A stretch of DNA of 64,000 nucleotides from positions 39,139,065 to 39,203,064 of the forward strand of contig OX411555.1 of NCBI GenBank assembly GCA_948146395.1, given 5' to 3'. Positions within the stretch are counted from its first letter, which is position 1, and each line of letters begins with the position of its first letter. Below are positions 45,428 to 56,555 of the stretch, piece by piece. This DNA comes from Fragum whitleyi (Eukaryota; Mollusca; Bivalvia; Cardiida; Cardiidae). The position numbers and the translations under genes are program-made. The notes under the pieces are model-generated. The model searched no databases. It was not told the DNA's origin and worked only from the letters and a program-made list of their open reading frames with translations.

Positions 45428-45701
45428 ACAAGATGCTCGAGAGCCTGTATTGCTCCACTGGCCTGAAATCTCTAGATTTGAAAAGAAGAGAGATTTCAAA
45501 TAGAAATCAATTTCAGAATATGGTCACCTACAGAACATTCAAAATGGTTTGGGAGATTTAAAAGTGAAAATAAGCCCCGCCCTACAACACCCATATTTGA
45601 CAGTCCCAAAAGGTACAGAGAAGATTTTTTAAAGTGTTTTATAGTGAAAACAAGTGCATGTCGTATTGCGATGCAATGTAGGAGTCCCTAACCGGATAAC
45701 A
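45428..45701 (+). repeat. truncated family 2 5' end
   Basis: AACAAGATGCTCGAGAGCCT then TTGCTCCACTGG. About 270 bp later it is overrun by the complete element starting at 45702. Confidence 0.5.
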
Positions 45702-46932
45702 AACAAGAGGCCCAAGAGGGCCTGTATCGCTCCACTGGTTTTAACATCTTTAGACTTACATTAAATGAAGCTTTCTTTGAATGATAACAACACTTTTAAA
45801 TCTCTTTAGACCTATTTTATAATAATTAACAGGGTATGACCCACATTAGACCAAAATTCTCAAGTTTCATTGAAATCGGCCACTTGTTCATCAGGAGATA
45901 TATTTCAAAGATTTCGGGCTCAAAATAAGCCACGCCCTGTCATGCCAATAGTTAAAGGCCAGTCAAAATTTCGCCAACAATTTTTGAAACGGTCACAAAA
46001 GGAACATTCTGGTTAAGTTTCATTGAAATCAACCCAGTGATTCAGGAGGAGATGTCATTCAAAGATTTCGGGCTCAAAATAAGCCTGACCCTGCCACGCC
46101 CACACTTATGGGCCAGTCAAAATTTTGTGGGCAACTTTTGGAAAGGGTCTCCTAAGGAATATTCTGGTCAAGTTTCATTGAAATCGCCCCAGTGGTTTGG
46201 GAGGAGAAGTTGTTCAAAGATTTCGGGCTCAAAATAAGCCCCACCGTAACACGCCCATATTTGGGGGCCAATCCAAATTTCTTAAACAACTTTGAAAGAG
46301 GGTCACCAAAGGAACATTCTGGTAAAGTTTTATTGAAATCGGCCCAATGGTTCAGGAGGAGATGTCGTTGAAAGATTTCGGGCCCAAAAAAAGCACCGCC
46401 CTACCACGCCCATATTTTGGGGCCTATCAAAATTTCAGTAACAATCTTTAATAAGAGTTACCCCAGTGACATTCTGGTAAAGTTTGGTTGAAATCAGCCA
46501 AGTGGTTTAGGAGGAGAAGTCATTCAAAGATTTCGGGCTCAAATTAAGCCCCGCCCTGCCAAGCCCATATTTGGGGGTCAATCAAAATTTCTTGAACAAT
46601 TTAAGTAGAGGGTCACCCAAGGAACATCCATGCTAAGTTTCATTGAAATTGGCCCAATGGTTTGGGAGAAGATTTTTAAAGATTTCAAAGTGAAAAATTG
46701 CCACGCCCTGCTACGCCCTTATTTTGGGGTCAATCAAAATTTCTTTAACAACTTTAAAAGAGGGTCACCCAAGGAACATTTCTACCAAGTTTCATGAAAA
46801 TCTGCCCATTGGTTTGGGAGGAGAAGATGTTTAAAGAAAAAGTTTACGCATGCACGCACGCACACACGCACGAACGCATGACAGGCACAATGCCATGACA
46901 ATAGCTCGCTGGACTACGGCCAGTGGAGCTTA
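45702..46932 (+). mobile_element. HINE-like modular element, family 2
   Basis: AACAAGAGG start with GCTCCACTGG (45729-45738), matched exactly by CCAGTGGAGC (46920-46929). The core has about seven units of ~145 bp with AAGATTTCGGGCTCAAAATA, CCCGCCCTGCCACGCCCATA and GGTTTGGGAGGAGAAG boxes. A CACGCACGCACAC run (46855-46880) precedes the 3' end. Confidence 0.75.
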
Positions 46933-49745
46933 AAATCCTTTCTTATAATATATCTCCTACTTAGTAGATCTATAACTGTATACAAAATTTGAAGTTGCTA
47001 GCACATTAGGTTTTGAACAAAATGTCCCAAACAAAAATATAAGAGTAAAAACTACCAATGGCAAAAACTCCAAAAGTGGGCGGAGAAGAATGATTCTTGT
47101 ACACACCACTTGTCCTCAATCTATAAATGTACCAAGTTTGAAGTTGCTAGCACTGATGGCTCAGGAGATATGGTCCGGACAAAAATGTCAGGATAAAAAA
47201 CAACAACGGACAATAACTCAAAAAGTGGGCGTGGCAGAATAACAGATCTTGAACATGACACTTGCCCTCAGTAAGATCTATAAGTGTACCAAGCTTGAAG
47301 TTGCTAGTACTTGTAGTTTAGGAGATATGATCTAGACAAGAATGTAAGTCTAAAAACAACAAAGGGCAATAACTCAAAAAGTGAACATGGCAGAGTAACA
47401 GTTCTTAAACATGACATTTGTCCTCGATAAGATCTATTAGTGTACAAAGTTTGAAGTTGCTAGCACTTATGGTTTAGGAGATATGATTGGGACAAAAATG
47501 TAAGGGTAAAAACAAACAAGAGGGCCGTTGGCCCTGGGTCGCTCACCTGAGAAAAAAGCTTCATTACCTAGGTATGTCCATGCAACCACAGAAAAAGAGA
47601 TTTTCACTTATTCAATCAGATAACATTTGAAATAATCATTCCCCCCCCTCTGCTCCTCCCCTGGACATTATTTATTTAACCTTTTTCCATAAAAGGTCTG
47701 TGATCAGCTAATCTCTGCCAGATATACAGACTGAGTCTGAGACTTTTAAAGTTTTCTTTAATGAGTTGATCAATCCATGTCAAATATAAAGGCTGTAGGG
47801 ATTCAAAATTTTCAACAAAGCACTCCCCCCTCCCCCAAGATGCTCTGCACCTGGTGAATCTACAGTCATGATTTTAACTAATTCAATATATGTCCATATG
47901 CTGATCATCCATACCAATTTTCAAGTCTGTAGGACTCCTGGCTCATTAGAAGAAGTTTAAAGATTTCAAAAATGATCCAAAGTACTACCCCCTCCCCAAG
48001 ACACTCAGCACCTGATGACCCTACAGTCATGATTTTAGCTATTATTAATGTCAATATATTGATCACCCATGACAATTTTCAAGTCTGTAGGGTTCCTGAT
48101 CCAAGAGAAGAATAAGGTTAAAGATTTCAAAATTGATCCAAAGTACTACCCCCTGCCCCCTAATGCTCTGCATCTGGTGGCCCTACATTCATGATTTTAG
48201 CTATTTTATTTTAGATCCATAATTATGCTTATCATCCATGCCAATATTGAAGTCTGTAGGGCTCCTGGTTCATTAGAAGATGAAGATTAAAGTTACAAAA
48301 TTTTCACAAAAGTACTACCCCCTCCCCCCTGGTGCTCCGCACCTGGTGGCTTTACAGTCATGATTTTAGCTATTTATATTAAGGTCTATGAGCTGATCCT
48401 CCATGCCAATTTTCAAGTCTGTAGGGCTTGTGGTTCAGAAGAAGAAGAAGGTTAAAGATTACAAAATTTTCACAAAAGTACTACCCTCTCCCCCTGGTGC
48501 TATGCACCTGTTGAATCTACAGTCATGATTTTAGGTATTTTTATAAAGGTCCATATGCTGATCATCCATGCCAATATTCAAATCTGTAGGTCTCCTGGTT
48601 TAGAAGAAGAAAAAGGTTAAAGATTACAGAATTTTCATCAAAGTACTACCCCCTCCCCCCTGGTGCTCCGCACCTGGTGGCCCTACAGATATGATTTTAG
48701 CTATTTTAATTAATGTCTATGAGGTGATGATACATGCAAAATTTTAAGGCTGTAGGCCTTCATGATCAGAAGAAGAAGGTTAAAGATTACAAAATTTACC
48801 CAAAGTACTACCCCCTCCCCCCTGATGCTCCGCACCTGGTGGCCCAACAGATATGATTTTAGCTATTTTTATTAAGGTCTATGAGCTGATCATCCATACC
48901 AAATTTCAAGGCTGTAGGGCTGCTGGTTCAGAAGAAGAAGAATTTTAAAGATTTTCTTAAATTTTTAACTTTGGTTGCCATAGCAACCAGAGTTTTTCAC
49001 CGATTTCAATTCTTTTAGCAATTCTTAAAGGGGACCACCTAAGGAACTTTTCTGCCAAGTTTGGTTAAAATTGGCCTAGTAGTTTAGGAGGAGATGTCGT
49101 TTAAAGAAATTGTTGACGGACGACGGACGACGCACGACGGACGACGCACGACGCACGACGGACGACGCACGGACGTCGGACAAAAGGTGATCACAATAGC
49201 TCACTTGAGCACGTTGTGCTCAGGTGAGCTAAAAAGGGCAATAACTCGAAAGGAGGGCGTGGCAGAATAACAGTTCTTGAACATGACACTTGTCCTCAAA
49301 AAGATCTATAAGTGTACCAAGCTTGAAGTTGCTAGCACCTATAGTTTAGGAGATATGATCCAGACAAGAATGTAAGACTAAAAACAACAAAGGGCAATAA
49401 CTCAAAAAGTGGACATGGCAGAGAAACAGTTATTGTACATGACACTTGTCCTCGATAAGATCTATCAGTGTACAAAGTTTGAAGTTGCTAGCACTTATGG
49501 TTTAGGAGATATGATCCGGACAAAAATGCAAGGGTAAAAACAACAAAGGGCAATAACTCAAAAAGTGGGCATGGCAGAGGTACGGTTCTTGAACATGACA
49601 CTTCTCCTCAATGAGATCTATTAGTGTACCAAGTTTGAAGTTGCTAGCACATATGGTTTAGAAGATATAGCCCGGACAAAAGTGTGACAGACAGACAGAC
49701 GGAATCGAGCAAACCTATAGTCCCCCAACAGGTGGGGGACTAATA
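46933..49745 (+). repeat. HINE-like family 7 array interrupted by a family 1 element
   Basis: Units of ~165 bp (AGTGGGCGTGGCAGAATAAC, TTGAAGTTGCTAGCACTTAT, AGGAGATATGATCCGGACAA) lie at 46933-47513 and 49231-49680. CAGACAGACAGACGG and the 3' hairpin AGTCCCCCAACAGGTGGGGGACT follow (about 49720-49742). The two parts are one array split by the insertion at 47514-49230. Confidence 0.7.
47514..49230 (+). mobile_element. HINE-like element, family 1 ends with ~160-bp core, nested
   Basis: GCTCACCTGAG (47541-47551) is matched exactly by CTCAGGTGAGC (49219-49229). The core has nine or so units with TACTACCCCCTCCCCCCTGG, GCACCTGGTGGCCCTACAG and ATGATTTTAGCTATTT. A long GACGGACGACGCACGAC run (49108-49180) precedes the hairpin 49199-49230. 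The host array reads AAAAACAA before and AAAAGGGCAATAACTC after, so there is no obvious duplication. Confidence 0.8.
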
Positions 49746-50190
49746 AAGCTCGCCCTGTCACATCCATGTTTTTAGGGTTCAATCAAAATTTCTTCAACAA
49801 CTTTTGAAGAGGGTTACCTAAGGATTATTTCTGCCAAGATTCATTGAAATCAGCCAAATGTTTTGGGAGGAGAAATTTTTTGAAGATTTTAATTTGGAAA
49901 TGAGCCTAGGTTACTCAGGTTGATTGGGCTAAATATGTGGCCTCTAGAGTGTCAACAAGGTTTTTCCAAGAGTTGACCCTGTGACATAGCTTTTTGACCC
50001 CAGTTGATCAAATTTCAAACTTGTCCAAGTTTTTATCAAGATAATCATTCTGACCAATTTTCAGGTTGACTGGGCTGAAAATGTGGCTTCTTGTGTGTCC
50101 ACAAGGTAAATGTTGAAGAAGCTCAATGAAAGACTGACATCACTAGATCACAAAAGCTCACCTTGAGCACTTTGTGCTCAGTTAAGCCAA
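49746..50190 (+). repeat. mosaic of family 2 core and family 1 3' end
   Basis: A family 2-like unit (49750-49900) runs into family 1-like units (CCTCTAGAGTGTC, TGACCAATTTTCAGG). It ends in the hairpin AGCTCACCTTGAGCACTTTG (50155-). Confidence 0.5.
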
Positions 50191-50754
50191 CAAGCGCACT
50201 GCCTACAGGTGCCTTCCTTTGGCTATTGAGCGCTGGATGTTGGATAAATATCTAAGTAAAAAAGGGGCATAATTTGAAAAAAAATGCATCTTAAGTTATT
50301 CCCCTTGATAGCATAATTTGCTACTTTGATGAGGAACATGTTCGCAAAGTTTCGAGTGAATGCCTTCAGTATAGCCAGAGATATCACAAAATATAAGTTT
50401 TGCATGAAGATTGATTGATTGAATGGAGTTTAAAGCTGCTTTCAACATTTTTTCAGTTATATCCAGATGGCTGGAGCACCTAACAATGGTTTCCTAGTAT
50501 TTCTCTCACCAGTACAACCACCACATCCTTTCCTAGCCTCCAGCTCCTATTTCACATATGTCTGATTATCAACCCATTGGTGAGAGACAAATAGTCGGGA
50601 AAATGAGTGCTGCCGTTGGGGATCGAACCAGGGACCTCTAGATTGACAGGCCGAAGCGCTACAAACTGTGCTATGACGGCGGCTTTTTGCATGACAAAGA
50701 TGACGCCATGATATAGCAGTTATCAGGTTTTCTCAGAAAACAGCCTAGCTAAAA
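50191..50754 (+). repeat. dispersed repeat split by a SINE
   Basis: AAGTTTCGAGTGAATGCCTT ... GAGATATCACAAAATATAAG, then after the SINE GACAAAGATGACGCC ... CAGAAAACAGCCTAGCTAAAA. Related to 3530-3722. Confidence 0.55.
50408..50684 (-). mobile_element. full-length tRNA-derived SINE with 10-bp duplication
   Basis: TTTTGCATGA at 50398-50407 and 50685-50694 flanks the insert. Read on the minus strand it starts GCCGCCGTCATAGCACAGTT, with the B-box GGTTCGATCC, and ends in CAATCAATCAATCT. Same family as 14220. Confidence 0.88.
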
Positions 50755-50763
50755 ATAAATGTT

Positions 50764-51008
50764 GATTGATTGAATGGGATATTACACCGCTTTCAACGAC
50801 CTCTCTGTTTAATCGTGGTAGCTGGAGCACCTAACAATGATTCCTGGTATTTCTCATACCATTAACAAAATTACATCCTTTCCTAGCCTCTAGCTGCTAT
50901 CCCACATAGGTCTTTGATTCTCAACCCATTGGTCGAAGACAAGTAGTCAGCAAAGATGAGTGCCCCTGGACCTCTTGATTGACAGTCTGACGCGCTACCA
51001 ACTTTATG
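50764..51008 (-). mobile_element. tRNA-derived SINE, slightly 5'-truncated, 9-bp duplication
   Basis: ATAAATGTT at 50755-50763 and 51009-51017. Minus-strand copy of the same SINE, with the tail CCATTCAATCAATCA. The head lacks the first ~15 bp present in the neighbouring copy. Confidence 0.85.
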
Positions 51009-51017
51009 ATAAATGTT

Positions 51018-51949
51018 AGAGGAATTAAAACTTCTGACAAGGGATTTAAATAGCAACAATAACAAATGCTGTTGTGTGGTTTATTTTATTTTGTTTGTAT
51101 AAAAAATATCAATTTATCAATGAATAGTTCAATTTTATAACAATAAGAAAACAACAATGGAATTCACTAGAAACATTATTAAAATACATTTATATGTATT
51201 GTAACAAGAAAAACATTTTAACAAACTTCTATCAATAATCAGAAAGGTATTAGACTAGAACAAACAGTGAAGCTAAAATTTTGATAATTTCACTAGTTTT
51301 TCTTAGAAACTATCAATTGAAAATAAGCATAATTTTTTTTTTTATTGTAAATCATTCCAGAACACAAAATGTGTTCAATTTGCATTCCAGTCTACATGTA
51401 TTTCAGTATATCTAGGAAGGCAAACTCAAGATAAAAGAATTAATATGGAATAAAAAATCCAAGTATTTTTAACACAGAATCAATCATTTTCCTGTTTGTT
51501 TTCTTGTCTTCAAGCAAAAGCTTTTACAGTAAAATAGAACATTCTACATAGCCTTCAGCAAACAAACTTGGTTCCAACGTTTTTTCCTTATCACACATTT
51601 TCAAAAAAAAAATATATATATATTTATTACATTTTAATAGAGCAATGATATCATAGAACATAGGAATACAATTTGCTTCATTGAACACATTAACATTTCA
51701 AATCAGATTTATCTTGTTCTTATTTCATGAGATAAGCGCAAAACTACTGTAAATATACATAAATTCATAGGCACTAAGAATAGTATTGCCTTGACCCATT
51801 ACCGAATTCATTGCCAAATTTTAACTTACATTTTAACCTGTAATTTTCTGTTTCAATAACTTAAATTTAAAGTTACTGTAAAAAGCTCTAATACAACCCT
51901 TGAGTTTTATTGGAATCAACACATTTCTTTTTTAAAGGAATTGACCTAA
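51018..51949. other. no gene seen
   Basis: AT-rich DNA with an (AT)n run at about 51611-51624. Confidence 0.4.
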
Positions 51950-52170
51950 CCCTGTCTGTTTTACAAAAATCTTGGACTTGTCCAAATTCAAAGGTTTTGC
52001 AGACGAAAATTAAAAGTGGATTTAATTTGAGAAATAACCATTCTGTAGGGTAGAAAATAGTGTGGAAAAAGAAGAAATTGCTTGTCAGAAGCAATTTCTT
52101 CTTTTTTCACAATGTTTCTCAATCATAAAATCTCAAGACACGTAAAAAGCAGGGATTAAACAGCAAAGGG
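51950..52170 (-). mobile_element. TTAA-type MITE, family P2, reverse copy
   Basis: TTAA at 52171-52174 (CTAA at the other side, 51946-51949). Ends are CCCTGTCTGTTTTAC and GGGATTAAACAGCAAAGGG. The inner hairpin AAGAAGAAATTGCTTGTCAG is intact. This unbroken copy is the empty-site reference for 31926. Confidence 0.8.
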
Positions 52171-52174
52171 TTAA

Positions 52175-52830
52175 AGGAATGGACCTTAACATTAGAGGCA
52201 ACATATTTGTTAACACGTTGAAAAGGGAATAAATGCCAAATATCCGAGTTAATACAAGCACATATTTGAGACCATACCTAAGGTGAAATATAAATAATTA
52301 GACCACCCTTGAAGCATATTGGCCAATCAGAGAACAGTATTTCAAAAGTAAATATCAAATGTACAGTTGTACAATTTATAGTGAGGCGTCAAAGATCAAT
52401 TTTACATTGAAAATGATAGGCAATAACGTTTTCTCGATACTCACATAAACTTGCAGAACTATACAACTTCGAGAATTGTAATAACAGATAAACGATGGTA
52501 GTGTATCATACACATGAATCGACAGGTTTTGCATGCCGAGTCATTTCGAAAAGATAATGAACATTTTATATGAGTGCTTTTTCGAAAAGACTTTCTACTG
52601 TGGCAAAAATGCATAAGATATGCAATAAGAAACAAAAAATAGTTTTGTAAGTAATTTCAGCGTAATTACACATAGTTACAGTAATACTACAGCGAGTTTT
52701 ATCCTTTTTTCGAAGATAAGGGGTTCGGGAAGAATACAGACAATGTTAGAAAAGCATGGTCTAAGTCAGATACAAAATCTCATGCCACAATATATGGGAA
52801 ATAGACACCTGCTAATACTAACACAGTTGC
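52175..52830. other. no gene seen
   Basis: Unassigned AT-rich DNA. Confidence 0.4.
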
Positions 52831-52834
52831 TTAA

Positions 52835-53072
52835 GCCTTGTCATGCTGAACTGGGAATATTCCTGCTTTGGCAGGAGCTAAAGACAAACATCATCCTGCT
52901 CATATGTGCAGTCTGATGTTAGTCTACTCCACCTCTTTCTCACTTTCAAACAAGAAAGGTCAGTAGATTTAGTTTTTCAAATAAATTTGACATACATTTG
53001 GTACTTTCAGTGCTTTTTGCCCTTTGAATTTGATGAAATTTTTTAGCCAAAGTTTATTCACCATGACAAGGG
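52835..53072 (-). mobile_element. TTAA-type MITE, family P1, reverse copy
   Basis: TTAA at 52831-52834 and 53073-53076. Ends GCCTTGTCATGCTGAAC and CACCATGACAAGGG. The interior CAAAGCAGGA box appears inverted near the left end. Confidence 0.85.
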
Positions 53073-53076
53073 TTAA

Positions 53077-53600
53077 TAATATTTAATGTATTTGTATCAA
53101 CTTAAGGTTTAAGATTTTTTGAAATGCTCACTTTTAAGCTGCAAATTGTATATAGGTCATTTTAACAGGGTAAAGTTTTTTGCAATAACTACTAAACGGT
53201 GAATTCTACCATCATCTCGCACCAACTATAGGAAATACACTGCTAGCTGCTTGGCAAATGAATACAAGTTCGAAGCAGAGGGTAAAAACACTTTTTTGAT
53301 CACCAAAGAATATATGGGTTAAAGGCAATATGTAGACAATATAAGCGATGTGTGAATTGAATGAATATAATACAAAAGAAAACTACGATAAATATAAAGA
53401 ATCAAAGTTGCGAAATCATCTCAGGACAGAATTGCATATAATTTTGGACAAAGTTGTGTCCGAGGCAAATAGTTTTGGAAATGATCACGATAGAGAAACC
53501 CTAGAAGCAAAAGAGGATAAACTGACAGAGAAAAGCTTCAGTCTATCCAAAGAATAATCCTGACATCAATCATTTGCATTTCAGAGATATTTTTTTTATA
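53077..53600 (+). other. no gene assigned; charged 69-codon frame
   Basis: 53348-53557 encodes a Lys/Glu/Asn-rich peptide (MCELNEYNTKENYDKYKESK and onward) with no recognised domain or splice context. Kept as a low-probability exon only. Confidence 0.2.
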
Positions 53601-54115
53601 TATTTTTTGGGCACCTTATTTAGCTGACTTGACAGCACTCATGTTTTCCTCAAACATAATTTCAGGAAGAAATCAAAAGTAGCATGTCTAAAGGATCATT
53701 CCTGTGGAGTTTTGTTGAATTCTAACCACTTGTCTCAGAGAAGAAGAACTTTTTATTTCCGTATAGGGCCATTTAGGGGCGACAAGACAACCTGTAGTAC
53801 CCAAGTTATCAGTAGAATCATGATCAATGTCACCAACATAACAGATCAAACATGATGTTTTTGTAAAAACTAGTGACCCCAAAAAAGCATTTTCTAAAAA
53901 GTTTGATATTGATATGTGACCTTGTCAGATGACCTTGAAATCAGTATTAGAAGATACATATCAGTCAGATCTTTTGTCAATTGTCATGCCAAATATCAGT
54001 ATATATTATCTCTAAAATAGGCTTCCAATAATTGACAATATTAAGTTTGTCAGGCAGACAGATGACGGTACAAAATAATTATGCCCCCAATCTTGGCAAT
54101 GCTGGGGCAACAAAA
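53601..54115 (+). repeat. decayed modular repeat with ATGCCCCC hairpin end
   Basis: Contains GTTTTGTTGAATTCTAACCA, also seen near 31240. It ends with CAGACAGATGACGG and ATTATGCCCCCAATCTTGGC ... GGGGCAACAAAA, similar to the family 5 3' end. Confidence 0.5.
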
Positions 54116-54788
54116 TTACTGTTCTCACTTGGTAAAACTTACGATACTGCTTTTGTATTTTTGTATATTTTGTGAATTTAAGTAACTAGGGTACATCAAT
54201 AAAATGTCAGTCTTGTTCACTTTATAAATTAAACACTGTGGTCATATGTAACATTGATGTTCACTATCTAAACGAGACGAATGAAAACTATTACAACTTA
54301 TGATCTTCCAAAAAGAGTATTTTATAATTTTGCTGGATATACTCATAGTAAAACTGACTAACTAGAAGTATTATTCTTGAGAATACTAAGGTTTCATAAG
54401 AAAAGAATTACAAGATTCTAATTATGTAAAGTAAAAACAAAGCAACATTGGGATATTTCCTATCAACATCGAAACCCGAGTATAACCAAGACCAAGGACT
54501 TAAACCGACTAAGTGAGATAAAGTAACAATAAAGCATTTTTTCCACCTTATTACCTAGACTGATGACCCTGACCTTGTCACATAACATTGTTACCAGCAG
54601 ATGTGTATCTCTAAGAAATATCATCATGGCAAGTACTATCATTGCATCTTGAATAGCCTTGCTGTAATCGGCAATGTTAAGGTTTTTATTAAGTTTTGAA
54701 GACAGATGGATGGACAGACCGACATGTCGACAATGGTAAAACATTTCCCAATCCAGTACATATGGGTAGTAACAATTGTTTGTTGTGA
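54116..54788. other. no gene seen
   Basis: Unassigned DNA. On the minus strand at about 54650-54725 a CAGACAGATGG-like stretch suggests another worn repeat end. Confidence 0.35.
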
Positions 54789-55140
54789 AAACGAGAGCTA
54801 TCGCAAAGCTGACTAATACCCCCCACCAGTACTTTGTCTAAATATTAGTACTATTAAGTTTCTTGATTGTAGGTCGCTTGGTTCTCTAGTTAGAGTCTGG
54901 AAATGAAATGGAATAAGGCTGATTGTGACCTTGACCTTTGATCTATGTGAACCAAACACAATAGGGCACTTCCTTGGGTCATAAGCAGCATTTGTATGAA
55001 TTTTCTTGATACTAGGTCACTTGGTTCCTAAATAAGAGCCCGCAAATGTCTATGGATGGATGGGCAGACAGACAAACATGGTGAAACCAATTTATACCCC
55101 CCTATACTTTGTAGGTGGGAAGTATAGGTGGGGGTTATAA
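54789..55140 (+). mobile_element. small HINE-like element, family 10
   Basis: AACGAGAGCTATCGCAAAGC start with AATACCCCCCACC (about 54815). The 3' hairpin TTATACCCCCCTATACTTTG ... AGGTGGGGGTTATAA ends at 55140, preceded by GGGCAGACAGAC. Confidence 0.55.
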
Positions 55141-55339
55141 TAACTCAAGAAGGATACAAGTTATGATACATTCCATAATTCAAGCTGAGAAGCAATGATC
55201 AGCCTTGATTAAACTCAACCTTAGTTGTATTTAAGCAAGTGACAAAAGTGAACAGATGGAGCCAGAGGTATGTATAGGGTTTGCTTTAATTAGCTCACTT
55301 GAGCACAAAGTCTGTCTGTTCATCCGTCCATCCTTACTC

Positions 55340-56268
55340 AACAAGAGGGCCTGTATCGCTCCACTGGCTTTAACATCTTGAGACTTACTTTGAATGAAAA
55401 CAACACTTTGAAATCTTTTAAGACCTATTTTAAAATGATTTACTGGGTTTGGCCCATATTGCAACAAAATACTTAGGTTTAAATTAAATCAGTCCAGTGG
55501 TTCAGGAGAAGATGTTATTCCAAGATTTCGGGCTCAAATTATGCTTTGCCCTGCCATGCCCATATTTATCAGCCAATCAAAATTTCCTGAATAATTGTAG
55601 AACAGGGTCACACATGGAACATTCTGGTAAGTTTCATTGGAATTGGCCCATTGGTTCAGAAGGAGATGTAGTTAAAAAATTTCAATCTCAAAAAGCCCTG
55701 CCCTGCCATGCCCATATCCATGGTCCAATCAAAATTTTGCAAATAATCTTTAATCACCCAAGGAACATTCTGGTAAAAATTAATTGACATGGGCCAAGAG
55801 GTTCAGGAGGAGTTGTCATTCAAAGATTTCAACATGAAAAAATGCCCCGCCCTGCCATGCCTATATTAAGGGCCAATCAGAATTTTGGGAACAATTTTTA
55901 AATCGGTCACCCAAGGAACATTCAGGCAAAGTTCATTGAAATTGGCCCAGTTGTTCAGGAGAAGAAGCAGTTTTTAAGATGGACAATGCAAGACGGACTC
56001 AGGGTGATCCTAAAAGCTCCCCTTGAGCTCATAGTGTTCAGGTGAGCTAAAAATGCCATGCCCTGCCACACCCATATTTTGGGGTCAATCAATTTTTTCA
56101 ACAATTTAAGAAGAGGGTCACCCAGGATCATTTCTACTTAGTTTCGTAAAATCCGCACATTGGTTTGGGAGAGGTTGTTTCAAGAAAAAGTTTAGGTACA
56201 GACTCACACATGCACGACAGACACTCTGCCATGATAATAGCTTGCTGGCCTTCAGCCAGTGGAGCTAA
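55340..56268 (+). mobile_element. HINE-like family 2 element with embedded family 1 end
   Basis: AACAAGAGGG with GCTCCACTGG (55358-55367) is matched exactly by CCAGTGGAGC (56256-56265). An embedded family 1-type 3' end (CTCCCCTTGAGCTC...AGGTGAGCTAAAA) at 56015-56050 makes this a mosaic. Confidence 0.65.
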
Positions 56269-56273
56269 TAAGG

Positions 56274-56555
56274 ACAAGAGGACCATGATGTTCCTAGTTC
56301 GCTCACCTGAGTCTCTTTGTCCCCTGGGACTTCACATTACAATTTATTGAAATCGGCCCAATGGTTTTGGAGGAGACAGATTTTTTAAGATATTAACGTT
56401 CAAAAATGCCCCGTCCTGCCACACTTATGTTTAGAGGTCAATCAATTTTTTCTAACAATTTAAGTAAAGGGTCACCCAAAGTACATTCATGCAAAGTTTC
56501 ATTGTAACTGGACCAATGGTTTGGGAGGAAAAGATTTTTAAAGATTTTAATATAA
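56274..56555 (+). repeat. family 1 5' end joined to family 2 core
   Basis: ACAAGAGGACCATGATGTTC and CGCTCACCTGAG (56300-56311) run straight into family 2 core sequence (GAAATCGGCCCAATGG, AAAAATGCCCCGTCCTGCC). That core resumes at 58280 after the nested element. Confidence 0.6.
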
